Assembly: GCF_014356525.2 (NCBI RefSeq)
Contig: NC_052511.1
Span: forward strand, 15,733,942 to 15,797,941
Length of the DNA: 64,000 nt
Source of the DNA: Nilaparvata lugens
Lineage: Eukaryota; Arthropoda; Insecta; Hemiptera; Delphacidae
Direction: 5' to 3'
The position numbers and the translations under genes were made by a program. The notes beneath the pieces are model-generated. The model searched no databases. It saw only the letters and a list, made by a program, of their open reading frames with translations, and was not told where the DNA came from. Positions within the stretch are counted from its first letter, which is position 1, and each line of letters starts with the position of its first letter. Shown here piece after piece: positions 25,705 through 37,700 of this stretch.

Positions 25705-28700
25705 ACAGTAACATAGCCGATTCTGACTGTTGGTGACTCTTCAAACCTTGACGAAAGTCTCATTCCAAAGAGAATGAAGACATCAAAATACTTAATTTTG
25801 AAATGTTATTGATTTATATCATGACTAAAAATATGATCATTTTAAAATAAGCAATAAGCGAGCGCCAAATTTTTTTCATTGTTTTATATTCATGAATAGA
25901 ATAGAATAGAATAGAATAGAATTTTATTGGTCATAAAATAATGTTGTATCATTGAATCAATAAAATAATAATAATAATAATAATAAAATATTCACATGAA
26001 TACATGGACTTCGTCAATTTTTTAACACTAAAGTAAGTCAAAACAAACACAAAAACACTAAGATCAGTCAGTATCAGAACAATAAAATAACACATGAATC
26101 ACATAAAACGATTCCAATCTATTCTAAAATAGTCATGTACGGTGTACAAACATTCATCAATTAACACTGCTTTCAATACTTTTTTAAAGTATGAGCCAAC
26201 AAATCGATTGAAACCAGAAATAAATGTGAAATCTACTGGGCCAACAGTCTTCAGTTACACCTTCGGGCAATGAAAACCTTATGATTGCACCAGAGGAACT
26301 GTTATCAGTACATTAAGAAGCATTAAAAAAAGTATAGGCCAACCTAAAATTATATGAAGTCTACTAATTAAATTGAGAGTACACTTCTTTACTAAATTAA
26401 TTGAAATTTATAAATAAATCATGAGGAATTCACGGTTCTCCCGGTCGGTGGCCACCCTGGAATAGCATATTTAAATTTCCAAATATATTGATAACTTTTG
26501 ACAGACAAGAATATTTTAAGCATATTAAGATGTTTTTAGAAATTTTTTTTCAGTTTAGGTAGTTCAAAGACATTGCCAATTATTATTGCTAGCCATCAAG
26601 TTTTTTTTTCATTTGAGTTTATTGTTACTCTACACTTTTATTGTTACTATATACTAAATTAATTGAAATTTATGAAAAAATCATGAGGAATTCACGGTAT
26701 TGTTCCCGGTTAGTAAAATCATGAGGAATTCAAGGTTCTCCCGGTTTACTTTACTGTAAAGTATTCAATCAGAAATGTGCTTCACCTTTCCTGGACGCCT
26801 CACAGATCAACTTCCAAGCGGTGATGATGTAAACAATTCAATTCAATAAAGCAATACCTCGTAGACAAGACTCAATAAGTGTCACAATAAAGTATTCGAA
26901 TCAGAAATATGTGATTTACCTTTCCTGAATGCATCGCAAATCTACGTCCAGACGGTGATGGTGTAAACAATTCAATTCAATAAAGCAATACCTCATAGAC
27001 AAGACTCAATAAGTATCACAATAAAGTATTCGAATCAGAAATATGTGATTTACCTTTCCTGGACGCATCACAGATCAGCTTCCAAGCTGTGATGGTGTCC
27101 GGCTCGAAGCTTTGCAATTTGACCACATAGGCGTAGGCCCTCTTCTTGAACTGTTCATCCTCGTCAAAACGCTGTTTGCTCTGCTTGTAGAATTGTTGCA
27201 GGTTGGAGACAGAGGGCGACCGGACCAGGTAGTCGGGGAACATGTCGGTGAGCTGGGCGATCAACATTCCGAACTGAGTGCCCCAGTCGCCCACGTGGTT
27301 CAGTCGTAGCACGTCATGACCCACAAACTCCAGCAGCCGGCTGATGCTGTCGCCTATTATTGTCGATCTAAACATACAACAACACACATTGATTTCATTT
27401 GTTGAGCAGGAATTGATACTGTGGAATTCCTCCATAAGGCTGGCCACTAACATGCATGATACACAGTCATCTTACATGACGCTTCTAGCAACATTTTTTT
27501 GAGGTCAGGTTTTTGTACCTCCAATTTTTGTTTATCTTTTTCGCTGCTTTATTTGAGGTTAAATTATTTTTTATCATTAAAATATTTGTAATCTTCCAGT
27601 GGTTCATTTATTGTTATTGGTTGTTTATTTTATGTTAATATCCTCTCGCTTATGATGAACATGTGTATGTGAATGATAAACATGCATGTCATGCAAGTTC
27701 TACCGTTAGTGGCCAACCTAATTGAAAAAACACAGTTTTATTTTGTCAAATCCATATTTATTAGATTTTTACACAAGAATGCAGTTTTACTACAGCTGAA
27801 AATGTTTTGGTTTCAACACGAAACTATAGTCCTGTGTACAAATCTAATAAATGTGGAACTAAAAATAAAACTGTTTTTTCAACATTGATTTCATTTTGTC
27901 CCCTCCCCTACGAATCACAAAGTTATGAAAAACTGGGTAGGTTATACATAAAGGTATATTCAAAGCTTGAAATTTCTTGGGTGAATCTTGCAGAAATATT
28001 TTCTGTGTTGTTTTAAAGGTAATGGTGGTAAATATTCATATTTATTCATTCATATAAAGTATTTTAATAGGGCTACTTGAATGGTTAATTATTATAGAAA
28101 ATGATTGCACCCTTCTTATATTTAGAATATAAACACAACTAGTTTCGAGCACTCAAATTAAAAAAAAAAAAATGGAATGAGTGCTTGAAACTATGGTGAG
28201 GTCCACATTATAATGGCAGTGGAGAATTGTAGGAGAACAGCGTTGCCGATTCTCTGTCTTCTATTGTTAGAGGGTAGCTGATAATCTTATGTAATAATAA
28301 CTGTGCATTCTTGTTTATTTTTATATTCACATTTTTATTCGTCAAGAAAAAATATTTTTCAATGCATAAATAAATTTTTATGAGATTAAATATTTTGTAT
28401 TAATTATAATTCTACATTGTTAAAATACGATCTGGCCACGTCGCATAACTAGTAAAGGATAGCGCTATCAGCTTTATCGAATGATAGACAAGGATAGCAG
28501 CACCAATGTTAATCAAGTAATGCTATTATAACGTGGACCTCAAAATAGTTTCAAGCGTTCGTGCCATTTTCAAGTGTAAAAACATTTTGCATGAGTGCTC
28601 AAAACTATTCGATTTTATATAAAACATGTAAAGAGGGTACTAGTAATTTTCTACAATAATAACATTCAAGTAGCCCATTTAAATACTTTTTGTCATACTT

Positions 28701-31700
28701 ACCTGAGAAAGAATAATATTGCTGAGAAACAAAAACCATTAGCTGCTGCTGCTCGAGCTACTGCATTCTATAAACATGACCTAACCCGTAGCGCCTAGTT
28801 CAACAGACAGACCCTTCGAGCTCAGATTAAATAATAAAGGTCTAAATTATAAGATTTCAGATGAGTTCTTATAACTTCAAACTCCTTAAATGAGTTATTT
28901 AATTATTTGAGTTAGTATATTAATTACTCAGATGTTATTAGGACTCAGTAGAGTAAAGAGAACATAAATAATACAGTATTACTAATATCTGTACCTGAGA
29001 GGTCAAGGATGTTAACTCCATTTCATTAATTTTCCAGGAGAGCAGAAACAAAAATAAAATCGACTTTGAAACAATGTAAGAAAACAACCATATGGGCTAG
29101 AAACGTGAAACTCGGGCCCAACATAGCTTCCTTTCTAAAGTTTTTTATCATTTAACAATATTTCATGAAACCTGGATGGTTTGGCATGTGGTGGACTTAA
29201 CACTATTTACCTCTGATATTTTTTCTACCTCTGCATTAACTTAAGGAATGGAGTTAACATCTGTCCAAATCCACAAAACAACAATTAGTTCATTTTAAAG
29301 TATATTTATCAAATGGAACAGGAAAAAATTCCTTGGTCATTTGACACAAGCACTTTTTAAAGAAATGAGATAATTTCACATCCTGATGTGAGGTCTACAC
29401 TTTGGTAAAACCACTTTTGCCCTACTTCCGATATCAATACCATTATAACATCTCAAGTCAGGTATTGCAGATGAATTTTGAGAATTTATGTTTGGGTATA
29501 AACACTCTACTGTAGTTAGTTTGAGAATGTGAATAGCTTACTGTTTGGATGGTGTAAAGTATCATTTCGTAAAAGTCCACTTATGTCATCTTTTTTCATG
29601 GACCAAACAACTCAAATCATAATTAAATCAGTAGTTTTTGATTTTTTAATTACTTTGAAATAATAGAATCATGAATGAGTGTATTTTCAACCTACTTTGT
29701 GAGTTTCACTTTTTGTGTAGTTGAGAAGTTGATATTGTGGTAATTATTCATATTGAATGAAAAAGACTAAGAAATTGTCAAAAAACCACTGATTTTTAAA
29801 TCTGTGTTCAATTTCTGAGTTTCATTGTGGTAGGATAAAAAATATTCTAATAAATTATGTTTGAACATCCAAGAAAACTTTGGACTTATAACATATGACC
29901 AAGGATAATATTACAGTATTTGTAATTTGTCAGTACTCAACTTAATTTTATTTTCACCAAATTGCCAGGAATGTTTTTCTGCATCTTTAATATATACAAT
30001 ATTAATGAGTGTATGAAGAAGTAAGTTGTAGTCAAGGTTATATGGTAGGAATTGTGTGAATAGTAGTTGAATCATAACGAAAATAGTCATTTAAAAAAAA
30101 TCATCAATGGATCATTCTCCTTAGTATGGTGAAATTAATTAATCATGAACAAGTCTTCTGTATCATCCGTGAAATCTGGCATACCTTGTCGAGCCAATGA
30201 TCTATAGAAAGAGTGTGCTTCACTTGGCAAAAACTGTAGTGTCGTCTCCAAATCCTTGAATTTTCTACTACTGATTTGCAATTGTGTAACATTTGTTGGG
30301 TTGAGAGTATCTGGCATTGTTTTATTGCTCCTTTGACTATTTTACCAAAGAAGCACTTTTTCGAAGTTCACATCGAAAGAGGTTTTATAGAATGAGCTGC
30401 TTGAATCTTCTTTTCGAAATTGCAAATTAACAACTTCTGAGATCAGGAAATCCTCGCCATCGCTATTCTTCTTCCTAGCTATAAGAAATGACTTGTCAGA
30501 AGTATTGGATACATGACTGTGGTGTGGAAGACATTTTTCTAAATCACCAGTTAGTAATCCATCATCAGCTTTAGCTCTAACTTTATCTTCTCTTTTTAAA
30601 TGATAATGGGTACATCTTTTCTTCATTTAAGTAATCATGATATTTATTCCTGATGATATTTCCATCTTCATCTAGTTTGGTGTCTGTCAATCTACATTGC
30701 AACTTGTCACAAGTATCACACGTGTCTGTGCTTGGAAAATGAAACCCTAAATTGAATTCTGTATTGAATATTTTTCGATACAACCATTCCTCACATGGTG
30801 CTTGATTCTCTTGTCGACAGTGTTCTTTGTACAGTAAGAATAACTTTTCAATTGATAGGTGGGGTTCTAGATAATCTTTTTGGGTCTTTTCTCTAGAATA
30901 ATGGGACTCATATTCTGAAAACTTGGAAATATGCTCCTTTACAAAGTTGATGGCACCTTGTGGGTTTTTATTGGGAGGTTCTTGATGACCTCTTCGGTCA
31001 CTAGAGACAAGTCCCCCGGTTTGATGTTTCTTTATTGCATTTGTCACAGTAGTTTGTGAAATGCTCAATGTTGCAATAAATATTTATCTACAAACAGTGA
31101 CCTCTTCATTATTGACAAGGAGAGAATATTTTTGAGTTACAATTTCTCTTCTTACTGCCATCGGTGGGTCTACTGCGCTCAGTTTGTAGTACTTTAACTA
31201 GAGAAGCCACAAACTGGCGTTTGACATTTACTTATTTATTTGCATCCCAATAATATCTATGTATTTATTCTATTTCGGTCTTCATTAGACAGTTTAATTG
31301 TTTTGGCTGACATAAGTTTACCCTTTTTACTAATGTATGGTAAACCACTTGTTTAAAGTAACATTTCCACTGAATTTCATTACGAACTCTTTTCCTTGAC
31401 TTTTTCTTTATTATTTCATCGCAATTGGTAGATGAATTTTCAATAAGAGAATCATCCTCGTTCTTATTGGCTAACTTCTCACCTGAATTTTGAGATTGTC
31501 TTAGTGAATAAATTAAGCCTACTTTCCTACATGGTTGAAATACTATACTGTCTTGTGAATCTGATGAATGATCTGTTGGTGGAATGAAGTCATTGTCATC
31601 ATCTGGAGTGTTCCACAAGAAATTGGCCATTTTTTTGTGTATGGGAATATGGGCTAAAATACACTCAAAGAGGAATTTAATTTTTTTTATCAAATTTCAG

Positions 31701-34700
31701 CTATGATACATGATTTTGAACCGTTTTGACAAGCTGAAGATCCGTCTTTATGAGGAGATCTGATCACTCTGTAAGAGGTTATAAGTGTTTAAAATTTTGA
31801 TCCTTGACATATCCTTATGTGTACCCTCTCCACACTACTAGAAAATACTGAAATTGAATGTATCTAATGGATGATTTCCCATGAAACATAGCCCTCATAA
31901 GATGATTTCAACTGAAACATGATTTTTTTCTGTTAGGAAGGCTTAAAAAGGTATTAATGTTCAGAATTAATTTTTCATTCATGTGATGTGTGGTTTTCTA
32001 TCATTACTAGAAAAAGATTCAATGGGTAGAAGTGGTATGTTTGCATAATTTTGAAAACCCCTAAGAAATACCTATTTTTTTCAATTTGTAGCTCCGGAAC
32101 CAAAAAAGGTATTGCCCTGCGCGATCACTCAATTTATTGGAAATTTTATCATATTTAATCTTGGAGGAAATTCTTTTTCTCGGAAAACTTGAGGTTTCCG
32201 AGATTGAATGGAAAAATTAAAAAAAGTCCAAAATTTTGAAGGTTTTTGAGGGTGAAGCCGCCCTCTGGCGTATCTGCAAATTTCAGATTCGAATTTAGCG
32301 CCCCACAATACTTATAAAACAGTCGAGAAAAATGATTCTTTCTGGGCTGTTTCCTGAAAACTACCATTTGACTTAACTATTATTCAATCCTGCATTTTAA
32401 CAGCTGTAGCAAGGTGCTGTAGGGTTATCAACTTGAGCATAATTTACAAAAATACATTTAAAATAATAAAAAATTGTAAAATTTACAAAGAGTGAATGTA
32501 TTTTCAAATTTGGATTAGATTAATTTCATATAAGAAAGTACTTTTCACCAATAACAACTCCAAAAATATCACAAAATAGAAACCATTGTTAGAGGTAGAA
32601 AGTATCATGCTGGAGTTAACACTGGATGCCTCTGAGATTGTCATGGTAGATAATATTAACTGGGAGATAATACCATGTCAGCCAACCATCCTCAGAGGTG
32701 AACAGTACCATGGGGATTTAATATTATTTACTTCTCAGCACATTGGAGTTAATACCATTTTTGCAACTCTTAAAATGGCTTCCAATGTACGTAGGAGTTA
32801 ACACTATATACCATTGGATAGAGAATTTTTTTCTGATTTCATATATAGTATTAACTCAATTTCGTAAAAAATGGAGTTAACACCCTTTACCTCTCAGGTA
32901 CAGATATAAATACTACATAAATAATACAGTATATAATACAGTCTCTTTACAGTATAGTATGCTGTAATGAAAATCACATGTTTTCTTGTTCTGCAAACAG
33001 CTGTTTACCGGCTTGATTTAATGCATGGAAAACAGCTGCAATTGAGTAAGTATGACAAAAAGTATTTTACGTAACTTGTACGGTAACGTATTTACCGCAT
33101 TCGTATGATAATTCTGCCCTCAACTACGTTTCGGGCAGAAACAATCATACTTATGCGGTAAATTATCGTTACCGGACTTGTTACGTAAAATACTATTACA
33201 TGAATGAATAAATATGAATATCTACCACCACATAGCCTTCACTGCAACACAAAAAGTATCTGATTAATAATAATATCGAGTGACCTGGCTGGCTCAGGCC
33301 TGGTGTCAGAGTTTTCAGGTCGCAAATGATCAATTCCAGGGCCTCTGACATGACCTAACGACTGCTTTCCAGGAAGCCGGGACCGACGGCTTAACGTGTC
33401 CATCCGAAACACGGGAGTGGCCCCGAGATAAATATCTTGCCCGGGCCGGGGTTTGAACCCGGTCCTCTGAATCATAAAGCCAGCACTGATCCACTCGACT
33501 ACGACCACTCCTTAAATTATCTTAAAAGTATCACTCCTTAAATGTATCTGATTGCTAGGGGAATAGAAATTATTTATAAACTGTAGGTTTACCAATACCG
33601 GTAGGTGCTAGGCAGACTAGTAGAAAATTATCTTTCTACTGTATTCATTTATTCCATAAACTTAGGTGATGGTTACCAGTAATATGTGAAATAGGGAATA
33701 CTGTATTACAAACCTTAGATGACCGACATGCATTTCTTTAGCAATATTGGGCGACGAGAAGTCGACAATGACCTTCAGCTTTCTCTTGAGCTTGGGAGGT
33801 CGCACGCCGTTCTTGAGAATGTCACCGAGCACTTCCTGACCGACGGATCGCTCCAGCCAGATGTTGATGAATCCGGGGCCCGCTATTTCCAGCTTATTGA
33901 TCATTTTGTTGCTCGGAATTTCTGAGTAGATAGCTTGCGCTACGTCGCGAGGTGATTTCTTGATGCCTGCACAAAACAAAAGAAAAATAATGATCGTTAA
34001 TAATCAAAATATTATATACTGTATTATTATTAAGGTCACAACATTACTGTGTCTTTAGTGAGGTCCACGTTATAATGTCAGTATTTGATCAACATTGGTG
34101 TTGCTATCCTTGTCTATCATTCGACAAAGCAGATAGCGCTATCCATTCTTAGCTCCGTAGCGTTGCCAGATCGTTTTTTAATGTAGAAATATAATTAAAA
34201 AATATTCTATCTCAAACTTTATTATTGAGATTTATTATTTAATATGAAAATTTATTATTAAATAATGGAAAAAATATATTTTCTTCACAAATAAAATATT
34301 ATTTACAATTAGTACTAATCAGAGGGTAGGTAATTATTGAAACTAAACTAGTCACAGTGCGTGATTCAGTGTCAATGCGAGCATTGTGAACTGGTATTTA
34401 CGAAAAAATGTGTCACTTCATATGCGACTGTCGGCCTCAGTAACTACCTTTTAGCGCTAGTTTTATAATTAATTTTTATATCACCATCTCAAACAGGTCT
34501 AGTACCCCTAGATGCTAATACTCAATTGGCATTTCATTTTATTTGGTAATAGTATTTTCCCAAGTTGTAAAATTTGTATTGCTTTTATTATGTATTTCTA
34601 AAATGTTTTAATTTTTTTATTTCTGCCAATAAAAAATTTTCATTTAATGAAAAAAAAATATATATATACTATTAAAATTATTTTTTCTCTGGAATTGGAT

Positions 34701-37700
34701 ATATGTACAGTATTAATATAGGACCAAATCAAAATATTTATTGCAGAAAACATTGAACAATGTTATAACAACGTCAAAATACATAGCATGCAATCCAAAA
34801 ATATCAAATCAAAGTAGAACCGCTACAAACGTTTTCACACTGGAAACACACTATTAGGTTGGCCATTAATGTTAGGACATGTATAATAAACATGCACATA
34901 CACACATGTGTATCATGCATGTCCGGCCTTATAGTTGTTACTCACTATTATAGACTAGAAACACTAGGTACACACGCTATGAACACTATGGCCAGGTTGC
35001 ACAACAGCCGGTTGAATTTTAATCGTTATCAATTACACAAGAACCAATCAGAGGTTTTTTGGAAAGAAGACTTCTCTTATTGTTTCTCGTGGAAGTAACC
35101 ATGATTAACAGATGTATCAGAGCTGCAAAAATAAAATATAATAGCAACAGAATAAAAAATGCATCTAACAAAACTAAAATGGCCTGGAAGATTGTTCGGG
35201 AGGAAACAAATATCAAACAAGATGATAGAGAGCTAACAAAGGTATTTCCCAATAAAAATATAGATGATATTTTGAATTCTTTCAATGAACATTTTATCAG
35301 CGTTTGTAGCACACTAAATCTTATTCCGGACATACACAAAGCTCTAAACTATTGTAGAAAATATCCAAAATCAAATAACTTGCTCATATCTTTAGAACCA
35401 GTTACAGAAAAAGAGATAATTGAATTAGTTAAAAAAATAAATTTATCTAAAACACCTGGCTGGGATGAATTTCCTCCATTCCTGCTCAGAATTTGTGTGT
35501 TATCATTAGCAAAGCCAATGGTGTCTCTGATTAATTCTTCATTTAGAAGTGGAGTGTTTCCGGACTTTCTAAAATATTCAACCATGATACCAATATTTAA
35601 AACGGGCGATGAAAGCGAATTCAGTAATTAGAGACCAATTGCTATTTTATCAGCATTTTCTAAAATTTATGAAATGGCAGCTGCTTCCAGATTAATTAAA
35701 TTTTGTGACATGAACAACTTACTTCACACGGATCAGTACGGTTTTCGTAAGGGCAGGAATACAACTGTGGCCATTTATGAATTCATATCAAGTCTCTCAT
35801 TGGCTGTTGATGGATCGCAGTTTGTTGCCGGCATCTTCTGCGATTTATCAAAGGCATTCGAATGTGTGAATCATACTATTTTGTTGGAAAAGCTTCGCTG
35901 TTATGGTTTAGTTGGGACAGCCTTCAATTGGTTTAGCTCTTACTTGAATAATAGACAACAATGTGTGAAAGATAAAGAATCACTTAGGTCTTCTTCCTTT
36001 TTAAAAATAACGAATGGAGTGCCTCAAGGATCAATACTTGGGCCTCTATTATTCATCATCTATGTAAACGATTTCCCTGAGTCAGTTTCCCAATCAAGAC
36101 TTATAATGTTTGCTGATGACACGACCGCATTAATATCAGACAAAAATCACAAAACTCTAGCTGGTAACATAAAAAAAGACCTGGAAAACATAACTGATTG
36201 GCTCAAAGCAAATGGCCTCTCTCTCAACTACAGTAAAACTTATCAGATGGAATTTAAATACAGAAGAACCAACTTGAGAAGTTTTCTCCCTCTTTATGAT
36301 AATGGACTAAAAACAGCTAAATCTTTAAATTAGAGTTACAATAGATGAGAGACTAAATTGGAAAGAACATATAAAAAATCTCACGAAGAAGTTGAACCGT
36401 GCATATTATGTTATTCTCAAGCTATCTCATTCAGTTGATAGAAATACACTCATCACCGTATACTATGCCTATGTCTATTCCCACCTATGCTATGGAAATA
36501 TTTTCTGGGGAAACTCGACTGACAGCTATAAAATATTTTTAATTCAAAAAAAGATCATTACGGTGGTTTTTGGTTTAAGAGCTAGAGATACATGCAAATC
36601 TATTTTTCGGGAATCGAAGATCCTCACTCTGCCTGCCATCTACATTTTTCATTTGTTAATATTCATAAAGAATAATATCCATAATTTTAATTTTCGCACA
36701 GACAGACATAACTATTCTACACGTAATCAGAGCTTGATATTATACCCTATTCACAGACATGCCTCTTACGAAAGAAACCCTTCTTATTCAGGAATAAATT
36801 GTATAATAAGTTACCCGAGGCCATCCGTAAAATTGATTCATTGCCGCTGTTCAAAAAAACTATCAAGTCAATGTTAACTGAGAGAGTCTACTACTCAGTG
36901 GCAGAGTTTATTGTTGATAGATTTTGAGGTGAAATTTATTCTATTATTGTGAATAGTTCTATAACTGTGACTTGAAATGTTATTGATTTTATTTTATGAT
37001 TCTATCATATATGTTATTGTATATTCTTATGTACTTAGATATTATTATATCTGACAATTTACGTATCAAACGGGAATATTCCCGGACATGATGTTATGTA
37101 ATGATGAGTAATAAATAAATAAATTAAAATTTAACCGGTTTTTGTGCAACCGGCACTATGTATCTGTATTTTTAAATAAACTTCTCTGGATGCAAATCAT
37201 TGGCATTCAAAAAATTATTATTATTAATTATTGTTTGCTCTTCTTTTGATGAATATTCTTTCTTCTTTCATTAGTTATGTCTAATTCGTTTAATTTAGAA
37301 TAACATTATATTAATGTAGTTATAGTCTTAGACCAGTTATAGAATAGACACGGCCTATTGTTTATTCATACTGAAAGTCGATGAAGCCAACATCTACTGC
37401 CATATCTCCAAATCGTGACGTCAGCATCAGATAGAAAACTTTTCTGTAGAGTTTGTTTACATTGTTTTCCATAGCAGATTGTGTCTATTTCAGCGGGAGC
37501 GCAGCTGGAGTTTACCATTTTAATGAATAATAATTTACATCCTTCTGAAATAGACACAATCTGAAAGTTTTCTATCCGATGATGACGTCACGATTTGGAG
37601 ATATGGCAGTAGATGTTGGCTTCAGAGGCTAGACTTCCCAGCGTGTCTATTCTATAACTGGTCTAAGGTTATAGCAATTGACAAGTCGCCAATCGAATGA

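Larger units (their letters stand above)
28989..32903 (-). mobile_element. 3.9-kb DNA transposon with 36-bp terminal inverted repeats
   Basis: The left end CTGTACCTGAGAGGTCAAGG and the right end, read inward, CTGTACCTGAGAGGTAAAGG pair over about 36 bases with three mismatches, through GTTAACTCCATT. Subterminal copies of GGAGTTAACA and ACCTCTGAG recur at both sides (29190-29260, 32600-32890), as in elements whose transposase binds repeated sites. The ends are bordered by AT/TA. An 18-base direct repeat, ACATAAATAATACAGTAT, lies 9-11 bases outside each end (28960 and 32915). Inside is a broken transposase on the minus strand (30135-31637). I cannot name the superfamily with certainty. Confidence 0.75.

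Noticed and set aside
27112..27309. Plus-strand ORF of 65 codons
   Set aside because: Antisense shadow of ArgRS exon 5.
33239..33508. 89-codon minus-strand ORF
   Set aside because: It is the body of a tRNA-derived SINE with A and B boxes, not a protein gene.
33470..33511. tRNA-like sequence as a functional tRNA gene
   Set aside because: The A and B boxes are present but the cloverleaf does not close and a SINE body follows.
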